Source of the DNA: Haematobia irritans
Lineage: Eukaryota; Arthropoda; Insecta; Diptera; Muscidae
Direction of reading: 5' to 3'
NCBI RefSeq assembly: GCF_050003625.1
Contig: NC_134400.1
Coordinates: forward strand, 49,713,096 to 49,777,095
Length of the DNA: 64,000 nucleotides
Shown here one piece after another: positions 1 to 12,776 of this stretch. Numbering within the stretch: the first letter of the stretch is position 1; the number at the start of each line of letters is the position of its first letter. The position numbers and the translations under genes are program-made. The notes under the pieces are model-generated. The model made no database searches. It saw nothing but the letters and a program-made list of their open reading frames with translations, and had not been told where the DNA came from.

Positions 1-1019
1 AACCGTATTTCCTTATTTAAGAACATTAAGGGATTATGGGAGTTTTATCACAATCTGAACAGATATGTCCGATATTAGGAGCTGTAGTTGACTCTGAAGT
101 TAGTATGCAACTAATATTTAGTCCATTATGAAAAAAGTGGAAATAGCTAAATTAGTGTGGATAATAATACCTTGTGCTAAATTTGAGTAAGAAAGCTTAC
201 TAAATAAGGCTATTATGGGCAGAAATAAAGTTATAAGGGGTACATTTTTGAAAAACCCGCCGATACACATATCTACATGGGAGCTATATCTAAAACTGAA
301 CCGATTTGGATTATATTTTGCAGGTTTGATTGGTATTACAGAAGATTACCTTGTGCTGAATTTTATCGGTTAATAAATGAGGTCACCATGGTCAAAAATA
401 AGGTTATAAGGGGACGTTTTGGGAAATCGGGCGCTACATACATATTGGAGCTATGATATTTTGCACATGTAATCAGTACTATAAAATATTATAGTATGCC
501 AAATTTTGGGAGCTATAGCTAAATCTGAACCTATTTCGATAATTTTTTTTTTGCACATATAGAAAATTAGATTTGGCCAACTTTGAGTAAGATTGGTTGA
601 CAAATAAGGGATTTATGGCTAAATATGAGAAAATCGGGCGATACATATATATGGGAGCTATATCTAAATCTGAACCGATTTCGACGAAAAATGGCACACT
701 TAAAGGGTGGTCAACTAGATTACTTTGTGGCAAATTTTTCCCAAATTCAATGGCGTTCGTCCTTGTGCCAAAACAACGCCAAACTCCAAATTTCATCAAA
801 AACTGTTAGTAATTGCGACCGGAATCCTGCGAACAACAAATACATGATCGGTTGGACAGACGGATGGACGGACACCAAGGGCTAGATTGACTAAGGAGGT
901 GATTCTGAGTCGATCGGTATATATTTTATGGGGTCTAAAATCAATATTTCTGGTACGCACATTTTTTGGCAGATCAAAGTTATTATACCCTGACCACTAT
1001 GTGGTTTAGGGTATAAATA
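1..1019 (-). mobile_element. HII Helentron/DINE-1-like element remnant
   Basis: The stretch repeats units of the type 'gggagctatatctaaatctg', each with a nearby 'aaatcgggcg', and ends with a hairpin at 984-1015 (ATACCCTGACCAC / GTGGTTTAGGGTAT). A degenerate GGAC tract lies at about 858-877. This order (units, GGAC tract, hairpin) is the minus orientation of the HII family seen intact at 44.7-46.8 kb. The short reading frames in it are repeat artefacts. Confidence 0.7.
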
Positions 1020-1762
1020 GTGGGCTGCCACATAAACCTACCCAAAGTTGCCACAATATACTTTTCTATAGTATCTCCTTAAAATATCATTATAATTATA
1101 TAATGTGACTTCCCTATGTATTTATATCACAGGATTTTCAGAAATATAATCATATTCCTTATTAACTAATCGCATGCAAATATATCGCACAGTAATTTGT
1201 TGTGACATTCGCTTAGCCTGCACAATACCAGACATAAGGCCACATTTCAACAATTGTTCAGCTTCAACTTTGCTATTTTACTCTCATACTGATGATATAG
1301 AAAATTAACTACTTAAAGCTACTACAAAATTAATTCTGATAAGATTTCAAGCGAAAATATTTATCCTAAGCTTATATGGGTCCATAAATGCCATAAGAGC
1401 ATACTGCACAATACGTAAATTTCTACAAATTTTAATCTCAACAACAACAGTCTTACTTAAGTTATTTACAGTAAATATTTTTATGCACTGGAAATATAAT
1501 CATAATTTCTTGAAGCGAATAATATTGAAACAATGGCTAAATGTTAAGCATTTTGTATATTTGCTACTTATGGATACATCCGAGAACACTTCTCTTACTC
1601 TTAACTGATATAAATACACTGGGAAGAAGTAAATACAGCAATGAGTTTGGCTGTATCATAATTTAGGTACCTTCATTCATAGATATAATTAGTTTAACTT
1701 AAAAACAAGTGGAAAAATTAAATGTTTATCAAAACCTGGACCAAAGTAGCCAGTCTTGGAAC
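1020..1762. other. AT-rich spacer, nothing recognised
   Basis: No open frame of note, terminal repeat, hairpin or family resemblance was seen. Confidence 0.5.
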
Positions 1763-2391
1763 TTAGGTTAGGTTAGGTTAAAGTGGCAGCCCGATTAAGT
1801 TTCAGGCTCACCTAGACTATTCAGTCCATTGTGATACCACATTTAACTAAAAGTACCTACTACATATGGGCAATTCTAGTTTTAACCACTGAACCTTCTC
1901 TATTATTTTCTTTTTATTAGGTTAAAGTGGCAGCCCGATTAAGTTTCAGGCTCACTTAGACTATTCAGTCCATTGTGATACCACATTTAACTATTACATA
2001 TGGGCAATTCTAGTTTTAACCACTGAACCTTCTCTTTTATTTTCTTTTGTTGAACCAAACAGATTGTTCCAAAAACATTAACAGGCTGCTTAACGTTTTC
2101 CAGGTCCGCCAGTAATCTAAAGCTATATGCCCCTAAAATTCGCTTACACCTTAAACAAAATGCAGGACACTCACACAAGAGGTGTTTAATTGATTCCTTT
2201 TCCTCCGCATCATGATAGCTCATACAGTAGTCATTATATTTCGCACCAATAGTTTTTGCAAATTCGCCTATCAGGCGGCGATCCGTTATAGCAGATATGA
2301 CAGCCTTCTCACGCAGTAAGAGCTTGCAGGTAGCCAGAGACATACCAATAGATTCTAGTTCCCCTGGAATATGTAAAGTAGTTCCTAGCAT
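1763..2391 (-). mobile_element. 3' end of a non-LTR retrotransposon (LINE), partly duplicated
   Basis: The minus-strand frame (2391 to 1987, 134 aa) ends a LINE ORF2. It has the Cys/His tail pattern DYCMSY...EKESIKHLLCECPAF followed by RILGAYSFRLLADL, typical of the C-terminus beyond reverse transcriptase/RNase H in I/R1/jockey-type LINEs (family knowledge). It is followed by a short 3' UTR and a (CCTAA)n tail, read on the plus strand as TTAGGTTAGG at 1763. A piece containing the C-terminal codons plus the UTR is present twice in tandem (1780-1917 and 1918-2050, diverged), so the UTR belongs to the LINE. The 5' part of the element is absent. The UTR matches the 3' tail of the SINE at 43.4 and 52.0 kb. 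Confidence 0.7.
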
Positions 2392-4276
<1,885 letters not shown>

Positions 4277-4408
4277 TCAGATCGACTCAGAATTTCACCA
4301 CGACCCAGAATATATATATTTTATGGGGTCTTAGAGCAATATTTCGATGTGTTACAAACGGAATGACAAAGTTAATATACCCCCATCCGATGGTGGAGGG
4401 TATAAAAA
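4277..4408 (-). mobile_element. HI element terminal fragment
   Basis: Carries 'gatcgactcagaatttcacc', 'tatggggtcttagagcaat' and the terminal 'ccatccgatggtggagggta' hairpin half. The join to the LINE shares 'tgctcag' with the normal HI sequence, which suggests a microhomology junction. Confidence 0.7.
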
Positions 4409-4498
4409 GTAATATAATTTAAATGTTTATTGCTACCATATTTTTTCACAAACAAAATTTCGCCACAATTAAATGTTTAAAATAAGCATTAAATGGCT

Positions 4499-5487
4499 TG
4501 ATGTAGGTCGGATGGTATTGCAAATGGGCCATATCGGTCCACTTTTACGTATAGCCCCCATATAAACGGACTCCCAAATTTGGCTTTCGGAGCCTCTAAG
4601 AGAAGCAAATTTCATCCGATCCGGCTGAAATTTGGTACATGGTATTGGTATATGGTCTCTAACAACCATGCAAAAAGTGGTCCACATCGGTCCATAATTA
4701 TATATAGCCCCCATATAAACCGATCTCCAGATTTGACCTCCGGAGCCTAGTGGAAGAGCAAAATTCAACCGATTCGGTTGAAATTTGTTATGTAGTGTTA
4801 ATATAGGGCCTCAAACACCCATGCAAAAATTGGTCGAAATCGATCCATAATTATACATAGCCCTCATATAAACCGATCCACAGATTTGACCTCCGGAGCC
4901 CCTTGGAAGAGCAAAATTCACCCGATTCGGTTGAAATTTGGTACGTGAATTTAGTACATGATATTTAAAAACCATGCCAAAAGTGGTCCATATCAGTCCA
5001 TAATCATATATAGCCCCCATATAAACCGATCCCGAGATTTGGTTTTGAAGCCACTTGGAGGAGCAAATTTCATCCGAGTTAGTTTCAATTTGGTACATTG
5101 TGCTAGTATATGACCGTTAACAACCATGCCTAACTAGGTCCATATCGGTCTATAGTCATATATAGCCCTCAGATAAATCGATCCCCAATCACACAAAAAT
5201 TTGTCCATATCAAGTTCATAATTGTATATAGCCCACATATAAGCGACCCCATATTTCAATTCTGGCTCTCTAAGTACCGTGCAAAAGTCCACCTTTTTTG
5301 TCTAATATGTTATATACGACGTATGGACTAACTCACAATTTAGAAAACGATGTTAAGAAGTTTTAAGATACCACAACCCAATTAATTCGATTGTGGATGA
5401 CAGTCTTTCGTAGAAGTTTCTACGCAATCCATGGTGGAGGGTACATAAGATTCGGCCTGGCCGAACTTACGGCCGTATATACTTGTT
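4499..5487 (+). mobile_element. Old HI element, left end missing
   Basis: Begins at 'tgatgtaggtcggatgg', contains about four diverged 153-bp units ('agcccccatataaaccgatc'), and ends with the family terminus: the 'ggtggagggtac' inverted repeat, the TTCGGCCTGGCCGAA palindrome and GGCCGTATATACTTGTT. It lacks the 29-bp minisatellite of the young cassettes and is much more diverged. Confidence 0.75.
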
Positions 5488-5992
5488 ATTTAATAGAGCT
5501 TCTTATCAGTTTAGCCTTTCCTCTTCGTGTAAGCTATAAAATAAAATTAGCACTGTTTAAATCCATAAAAACTATATATGCATATACATTAAATGCTGTC
5601 TGTGTCCTCCGTGTTCACAATGAAAGAAATTTTCTATTTGTGACAAAGACAGACATGTTGCTGCCTCCACATGCCTCTGCGTTCATATCAACCACCTCAC
5701 TGTCTGCCATGGTTGTACCACCGCGCTCAAATGGCTCAGGCCAATCACTCAGAGTAAAGCACAATGAAACAGCAAGTACTCGTTCTCGTGAATACCACAT
5801 CACAAAATGAATTGAACAAATACATGAATAAGCGAACATTATTGTTATGTTATTAGTTTATGAATGCGATAAATTAAGTTAAGATATAGAAATATCAGGG
5901 TGAATCGGGAAAAAATATTAAATAATTTTCGGTCGATCCATTTCTATTAAACTATCCAATTATGGAACTCATAACTTGTTTAAATTATAAAT
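5488..5992. other. Unassigned spacer
   Basis: No repeat family recognised. A slightly GC-richer patch at 5615-5760 has a short minus-strand frame starting MADSEVVDMN, preceded by a reasonable start context (aaccATGG). There is no splice or homology support, so no gene is called. Confidence 0.35.
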
Positions 5993-6226
5993 ACAAAAGT
6001 AAAGTGTAATGTCGGGCAGGGGCGACTATGTTATACCCTTCACCGCTATATAGACCAAAATTTTTGATCTCAACGCCTTCTCATATACTGATATTTAAAT
6101 CTGAAACAACTTGACGATTAACGATAATTTATTGGGCGATACATACGTATTAAAGGTATAGTCAAATTTTAGACATTTTTACAATCTTTGCTACTTAGCA
6201 GTGGCGATTTTACTAGGATAAAGGCT
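5993..6226 (-). mobile_element. HII terminal unit
   Basis: Starts with the HII terminus type 'gtcgggcaggggcgactat' then 'ttatacccttcacc', and contains the HII stretch 'gctacttagcagtggcgattttac'. Confidence 0.55.
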
Positions 6227-6240
6227 ACACACAAAAAAAT

Positions 6241-6332
6241 ACTTCTTTCCTCCCAAACGAAATGTTTGACAAACAAATATCGTTTCTCATTTGTTTTTCG
6301 TTCTAAGGAAGTTTGTTTGGAAGGAAAGTATG
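6241..6332. repeat. Imperfect hairpin, possible MITE end
   Basis: The arms CTTTCCTCCCAAACGAA and (reverse complement) CTTTCCTTCCAAACAAA flank about 50 bases. Upstream lies TA followed by CACACAAAAAAATAC (from about 6227), like the TA-element termini elsewhere. The other end could not be placed. Confidence 0.35.
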
Positions 6333-6509
6333 GCATATACTAGAGATCTGCATCGAATAACTTTTCACTACATATATGCATGTCGAATATGGTACATACA
6401 CACTCCTTCTCTCAGAGCGCAAGTAGTGAAGTGAAGAGAACACTTGCTTATCAAACGAGTACTTATCCGAAACAATATGTGTTCTAAAAAAAAACAGGAA
6501 CAATAATAA

Positions 6510-7066
6510 GTAAGTAAAACCTAAAATCGGGCGGGACCGACTATATTATACCCTTCACCATTATGTAGACCAAAATTTGTGTTACAATCTCAACTCCTTC
6601 AAATTTGTTGGGAGTTATTATCAAGGTTTGGCATATTCGGGCGATATTTCCACAAGTCGAGGCTTAATTTAAAATTCGACCATTCTGTGCAAAGTTTGGC
6701 ATTACTCCTACACACTGTAATGCCAAACTTTCCACAGAATGATCGAATTTTAAATAAAGCCTCGACTTGTGGAAATATCGCGACTACGATATGGGGAAAT
6801 CATCACAGAATTTTTTGTAAAATGTTGGTATTTTGACCATATTAGATCAAGATGACACAAATAGCATATTAAATGTATTCTCTGTGGAAACTCTCGAGTC
6901 AATTGGAAAGAAAACTCCCATTGAAAATGGGACTAAAATATGAACCATTCTAACATATTTCCCCTACTCTGGCGTGCAAATATATGGGAGCTATATCTAA
7001 ATATGAACCAAATTTGACATGCATAGTTAGAATAATAATCCTGCTATCTCAGCAAAAAACGTATAT
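6510..7066 (-). mobile_element. HII element, first part
   Basis: Begins 'aagtaagtaaaacctaaaat' then 'cgggcgggaccgactatatt' and 'atacccttcaccattatgtag', the HII terminus. It is interrupted by a long hairpin (6642-6780) and by the G element at 7068-7540, then resumes at 7541. Confidence 0.65.
6642..6780. repeat. Long hairpin: 63-bp arms, 13-base loop
   Basis: Arms 6642-6704 and 6718-6780 are reverse complements with 3 mismatches in 63 positions, by direct comparison. The loop is 6705-6717. The arm sequence ('tgcaaagtttggcatta') looks like HII-derived wording, so it may be a template-switch duplication inside an HII fragment. As a transcript it would fold into a long near-perfect stem. Confidence 0.9.
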
Positions 7067-7067
7067 G

Positions 7068-7540
7068 CACAGAAAAAAAATTTCCGTAGTTAAACTAACT
7101 TATTTTTTATTGCAAAAAAATATTTGTTTGTAGTTCAATTTTATTATTTTTTTTGCGAAATTTTCCACAGTCCAATGAAATTTTCGTTTTTTTAAGTATG
7201 TCTTAAACATTTTATGAACTTAACGCGCGTATAAAGTTCATTTTTAGCTGAAACAAATGAAAATTTTCGTACGATTCCCAATAATAGTAAGAATGAACTA
7301 CTGTTTGGTACAATGGTCATGATTTGGCGCCAATGATTTTCTTATTTACTTTTAGTTAATTTTTTCTTCAATGAGAGGCAGTAATTTCGAGAACAACAAT
7401 TAAAAAGTAAAACATGGTACCAAATTTTCCTGGTTTTAACAACACTTCGTGGAAATCTCAAACCATGGAGTACAAAATAGTTCAATTTTCGAGCGAGGTA
7501 TTTCATTCTTCCTATAAAACAGTTTACCTTTTTTTCGGTG
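7068..7540. mobile_element. G-family TA-element (MITE)
   Basis: Starts CACAGAAAAAAAATTT and ends TTTACCTTTTTTTCGGTG, so the inverted termini read CAC(A/C)GAAAAAAA. It is flanked on both sides by TG, a probable 2-bp target duplication. It is 473 bp, non-coding, and shares 'tttggcgccaa' and 'ggtcat' wording near one end with the 2.5-kb element at 59165-61652. Confidence 0.7.
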
Positions 7541-7764
7541 TGGGAGAATGATTTTGGCCTCCGTGGTAACATGGGTGTAAATCGGGCGAAAGATATATAT
7601 GGGAGCTATATCTAATTCTGAACCGATTCCAACCAAATTTCATTTCATTTGAAGCAACTCAGGGCAAAACTTTGGCTTTTGAAGCCATATAAGAGCAAAT
7701 CGGACGAAAGATATATGTGGGAGCTATATCAAAATCTGAACAAATTTGGTATGCTTAACGATAC
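7541..7764 (-). mobile_element. HII element, continuation
   Basis: HII units continue after the G insertion ('cgggcgaaagatatatatgg', 'gagctatatctaattctgaa'). Confidence 0.6.
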
Positions 7765-8104
7765 TATTAACTCTAGCTGTGGCACTATGTACAAATGTAA
7801 ATATTTCATTTTTGACACTCTTGCCATTTCAATAATATTTATCCAATTTTTATGAAATTTAGACTCAGTGGCTAATTTTTCGTGCTCTTTCATAATATGT
7901 ACAAATTTAACAATATTTTTTACAATATAGCAATTTTTCAATACATTTTTGTATATTTCTTCAAAATCTGCCACTATTTACATAAGTAAATATTGTGATT
8001 TAACATACTTTTAGTTGATTTGTTTTGAATAATTTCATATGAAAATAATACAAATAAGAGAAGGGGAAATAAAAACGTAAAATATATATATATATATTTT
8101 GGGC
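7765..8104. other. AT-rich block next to the piggyBac-like remnant
   Basis: The stretch 'gccactatttacataagtaa' near 7971 reappears inverted at about 8993-9022 ('ttacatatataaatagtggc'). The block 7.97-9.02 kb may therefore be one degraded transposon. This is inference. Confidence 0.35.
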
Positions 8105-8270
8105 AACTGTAGCATTTGGTTTGCACCCAGCTGTGCTCCACACAGACTGGTTTTTTTACATTGTCCACATTTTCGCCTTGTAGGACGCTTCCTTTTTTCT
8201 CACCATGGTAGCACATATAGCAAGCGGTTTTTACTTTTGAATATCCTCTATCACCTTCATCAGGCATAAA
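8105..8270 (-). pseudogene. piggyBac-like transposase C-terminal Cys-rich domain, remnant
   Basis: The minus-strand frame from 8267 reads TACYMCYHGEKK, then a frame-shifted stretch, then PVCVEHSWVQTKCYSC. In the next frame the middle reads KRPTRRKCGQCKK. Across the two frames this gives the C-x2-C ... C-x2-C ... C-x-EH ... C-x2-C pattern of the Cys-rich DNA-binding tail of piggyBac transposases (family knowledge). Two compensating frameshifts lie at A-runs, and no DDD catalytic core is found nearby. It is a dead fragment. Confidence 0.6.
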
Positions 8271-8429
8271 AGAAATAGCAAACGATTGTATAGGTTCACC
8301 GATTATGTGTCTACAATGCTCAATTTGTTTTTTGTAATTGGTTTAGAGCCGTTTAAACAAGATTCACGAAAAATTTAATGTTTTCGCTCCATTGAGAATT
8401 TTTATCCAATTTAAATCCGTTTTTACTAA

Positions 8430-9784
8430 CCAAAAATTGCTACCTGTCTAATTCAGATAGCTCACCGTCGTTTTCCATATGATATTCCCCCACTTCATTC
8501 TCATGTAAATCGGAGTAAAATTTGGCTCCTGTGGTCATATGTGTATAAATAGAACTAAAGATATAATGGGAGCTATATCTAAATCTGAACCGATTTAAAC
8601 CAAATTTGGCATGCATAGTAAGAACGTTAAGTCTACACCCTGTGCAAAATTTCACGTAAAGCGAAGTAAAATTTAAGCTTCTGTGGCCATATCCATATAT
8701 GTGGAAGCTATATCTAAATCTGAACCGATTTCAACCAAATTTGGCAAGCATAGTAAGAATATTAATTCTACTCTTTGTGCAAAATTTCACGTAGATCGGA
8801 GCAAAACTTTGGCAATATGGGTGTATATCGGGCAAAAGATATATATGGGAGCTATATCTAACTCTGAACCGATTTCAATAATGTCGAATGTCGATAATGT
8901 TCAAAAACAACAATATTTTTTCTGTAGCGAATATCAGAATGCAAAACAAACATAAAAAAGCGGTTATGAAGTTAAAAATAACAAAGTAAACAAAATATTT
9001 ACATATATAAATAGTGGCAGATAATGTAGAAAAACATTGGTGCCTAAGCTAGGGTTAAACGTACTCCTTGTGCAAAATTTGAAGCAAATCAGGGCAAACC
9101 TCTGGCTTTTGAGACCATATGAGTCTAAATCGGGCGAAAGATATATATGGGAGCTATATCTAAATCTGAACTGATTTTAACCAAATTTAGCACAATTAAC
9201 TACACTACTAAACGAACTCCTTGTGCAAAATTTGAAGCAAATCAGGACAAAACTCTGGCTTTTTTGGCCATATAAGTTCAAATCGGACGAAAGATATATA
9301 TGGGAGCTATATATAAATCTGAACCGATTTGAACCGAATTTGGCACACTTAACGATACTCTTAAACGTACTCCTTGTGCAAAATTTGAGTAAATCAGGTC
9401 AAAATTCTGGCTTTTGAGGCCATATTAGTCGAAATCGGACGATTTCATATTAGATCGGTGGTAAATATATATGGCAGCTATATCTAAATCTGAACCGATT
9501 TTTTCCAAAATCAATAGCGATTGTCTTTGAGCCAATGTAAAACTCTGTGCAAAATTTGAGGACGATCGGACTTACACTGAGAGCTGTACTTTGCACACAA
9601 TATTACATATACAGACAGACGGACAGACAGACAGACGGACATCACTAAATCGACTCAGAATTTAATTCTAAGACGATCGGTATACTAAACGATGGGTCTC
9701 TGACTTTTCCTTCTTGGGCGTTACATACAAATGCACAAACTTATTATACCCTGTATGTTACCACAGTAGTGGTGAAGGGTATAA
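8430..9784 (-). mobile_element. HII element with several internal units and terminal hairpin
   Basis: Contains at least six units 'gggagctatatctaaatctg', then 'cagacagacggacatcacta', 'cgactcagaatttaattcta', and the end hairpin ATACCCTGTATGTTACCACAG / TGGTGAAGGGTAT at about 9745-9782. It is interrupted at about 8896-9030 by AT-rich sequence. Confidence 0.75.
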
Positions 9785-10360
9785 AAAATATTTTCCACTT
9801 CCACATGATTTATTTAGTTCTTAGCACCTCTCTAATATGAACAGGACGGAGAATGGAATCGCGGACCATACAGTTTTAAGCCAACATACTATACACTGGG
9901 CTGCGTAGCTGTTATTGTCATCAACCGACAATTACCGCTGTAGCCATCATCGCACAAAAAGCTCATACAGTTAAACAGTTATATTTATAAAGCATAATTT
10001 TCGGCGCCCACGCGCCGATGTAAAGAAACTGTATTTAACAAAAACATATATTTAGATGGTCATTTTCTCAAAAATACAACTTTTGGAAACGGAAATAACC
10101 TAATCTTACATGTATTCCAAAAGTGTTCGCAAGATTTAGAAAAGATACCCGGCATTACAAAATTTGTCTTATTAAATACTTAATGCCAGAAAAGAGCAGT
10201 GCTTGATATAAAGAAACGGACTATGATTTATGAACAAAAAAAAATATTTTTTTTTTACAAAAATAAACATTTTGTAACAAAAAAAATTTTTTAGTGATAC
10301 GAGTTTGAAATTTTCAAAGTGGTCCAAAAAACTCCAACAAAAGAACAAGGTTTTCGATAC
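9785..10360. other. Unassigned spacer
   Basis: Nothing recognised. A modest GC patch at 9890-10020 ('atcatcgcacaaaaagctca') has no long frame. Confidence 0.4.
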
Positions 10361-10361
10361 A

Positions 10362-10646
<285 letters not shown>

Positions 10647-10835
10647 TAGCTAAAGGGTGATACGGTCCAAATTTGGTCAAGAGAAAACGCGTGTAAATCG
10701 GTGAAATCGTTTATTTAAAAAATCAAATTAAATTTCTTTTTCAAGTTCAATTAGTATAAAATTCAGGAAAAATATTCAGTTAGGCTTTCGCTTTTCCAAA
10801 TCCGAATTGCCGGGCCTCACGCTTGACACCTGCCA

Positions 10836-11493
10836 TCAGATTTTGTACAGCCACCTTGTCCACATTCTTCGCCGCAGAAAGCCAGTTTGCCTTGAACTGC
10901 TTAGCAGTTTTTTGGTCTTCTTTAGGTTCCGCTTGACAATAGCCCAGTATTTCTCAATTGGGCGGAGCTCTAGCGTGTTGGGAAGGTTCTTGTCCTTAGG
11001 AACCACCTCCACGTTGTTAGCGGCGTACCACTCCATGGCCTTTTTACCGTAATGGCAAGATGCCAAATCCGGCCAAAACAGTACGGAACAACCGTGTTTC
11101 TTCAGGAAAGGCAGCAGACGTTTATTCACTCTTTCACGTAAATTTCTTGGTTGACAGTCCCGGAAGCTATGAAAATGCTGCTTTTCAAGCCACAGGTACT
11201 GATGGCTTGCCAAACCAGATATTTCTTTGCGAACTTTGACATTTTTTGTGCTTGAAAATATCTGCTACCTTTCCCCTTCTTTTTGCCGTATAAATCTCCT
11301 GTCCCGGAAGCTGCTTGTAGTCGGCTTTGACATAGGTTTCGTTGTCCATTACCACGCAGTCAAACTTCGTCAGCATCGTCGTGTACAGCCTCCGGGATCG
11401 CGCCTTGGCCGTCGTATTTTGTTTATCATCGCGATTTGGAGTCACTACCTTCTTGTAAGTCGATAGTCCGGCTCGTTTTTTGGCTCGATGCAC
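10836..11493 (-). pseudogene. Mariner transposase catalytic region, frame-broken
   Basis: Two overlapping frames (11493-11185 and 11213-10836) carry VVMDNETYVKADYK, FWPDLASCHYGKK and ELRPIEKYWA, the three acidic positions of a DD37E catalytic triad. A frame change lies near 11200 and the reading is lost after KKTKK. Confidence 0.85.
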
Positions 11494-11863
11494 GGTTGTA
11501 GACGATACACCCAGCTTATTTGCGGCATCTGGGAGAGAGAGGTTAGGGTTTCGCTTGAAACTACCGGCAACTCTCTTTGTCGTCTCAGCGGCTTCCGGTT
11601 TTCGATTTCCCCCCGATCAAGACTGCGTGGCTGTCGACAAACGTTCCCCAAACACTTTAATTACATTTGTAACGGTTGATTTGGCAACTTTTAGCGATTT
11701 TGCCAGCTTTGCGTGCGTGTAGCTCGGATTTTTGCGATGCGCGAGCAAAATTTTGATACGCTGCTCTTCTTGCTTGGACGGCATTTTGACAACTGAAGAG
11801 TGAATTCCAAAATCAAAATAGGAGCAACATTCTACACACACACACCTTCAAAATGAGGGGTGT

Positions 11864-12298
11864 TCAGGGTGTATTTTGTTTATCATTGCGATTTGGAGTC
11901 ACTACCTTCTTGTAAGTCGATAGTCCGGCTCGTTTTTTGGCTCGATGCACGGTTGTAGACGATACACCCAGCTTATTTGCGGCATCTCGGAGAGAGAGGT
12001 TAGGGTTTCGCTTGAAACTACCGGCAACTCTCTTTGTGGTCTCAGCGGCTTCCGGTTTTCGATTTCCCCCCGATCCAGACTTTCTGGCTGTCGACAAACG
12101 TTCTCCAAACACTTTAATTAGATTTGTAACGGTTGATTTGGCAACTTTTTGCGATTTTGCCAGCTTTGCGTGCGAGTAGCTCGGATTTTCGCGATGCGAG
12201 AGCAAAATTTTGATACGCTGCTCTTCTTGCTTGGAAGGCATTTTGACAACTGAAGAGTGAATTCCAAAATCAAAATAGGAGCAACATTCTACACACAC
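11864..12298 (-). pseudogene. Mariner transposase N-terminal fragment (outer duplicate)
   Basis: The frame starts at MPSKQEEQRIKILL (Met at 12243) and contains two helix-turn-helix segments, one near YSHAKLAKSQKVAKSTVTN and one near LRDAANKLGVSSTTVHRAKK. It then runs into the second copy of the 5' UTR after NRNDKQNT. It shows the uninterrupted frame across the site where the 24.7-kb copy has lost a base. Confidence 0.85.
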
Positions 12299-12396
12299 AC
12301 ACCTTCAAAATGAGGGGTGTTCAGGTTTTTTAAATGCAAAATTGAAAGAAATACGTCAAGTTTATATTGACCAAATTTTGACCGTATCACCCTTTA

Positions 12397-12776
12397 TATC
12401 TAAATTTGAACCGATTTGGATTATATTCCGCAAGTTTAACGATGCTCACAAGACATTGGGATGTGCGAAATTTTAAGAAGATCGCTTGATAAGCACGTCA
12501 ATTATGACCAGATCGGCGATAAATATATATGGCAGCCGAGCCGTTTTTTCCAAATCAATAGCGATTATTTTGTGGGTCAATCGGACTTAAACTGCGAGCT
12601 GTACTTTGCACACAAAAATATGTGAACTGACAGACAGACGGACATCGCTAAATCGACTCAGAATTTAACTCTAAGACGATCGGTATACTAAACGATCCGT
12701 ATACTTCATGGGGTTAAACACAAATATACAAAACTTATTATACCCTGTACCACAGTAGTGGAGAAGGGTATAAAAA
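12397..12776 (-). mobile_element. HII element fragment
   Basis: Resumes HII wording right after the mariner ('atctaaatttgaaccgattt'), with 'ctgacagacagacggacatc', 'gactcagaatttaactctaa' and the end hairpin ATACCCTGTACCACAG / TAGTGGAGAAGGGTAT. Before the mariner the sequence 'atatggtagc' is followed by TA and then the TIR, so the mariner sits inside an HII unit. Confidence 0.7.

Larger units (their letters stand above)
10653..12394 (-). mobile_element. Tc1/mariner DD37E transposon, defective, with 457-bp internal tandem duplication
   Basis: Both ends carry the inverted terminus AAGGGTGATACGGTC, each flanked by TA (10651-10652 and 12395-12396). The transposase is encoded on the minus strand and is homologous to the copy at 24.6 kb, but this copy is 1742 bp against 1274 bp. 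The excess is a direct tandem duplication: 11414-11870 and 11871-12327 match at a constant offset of 457. The duplication repeats the 5' UTR, start codon and N-terminal DNA-binding part. The outer copy is open across the N-terminal domain; the inner copy has a stop after RLSTATQS, where a Gly codon became TGA. Further frame changes occur downstream (11493-11185, 11213-10836), and the C-terminus is scrambled after NLKKTKK. No functional transposase is expected. Confidence 0.92.

Noticed and set aside
5615..5710. Short minus-strand frame MADSEVVDMN... in a GC-richer patch
   Set aside because: Only 31 codons from a plausible start, without a splice donor or recognisable family.
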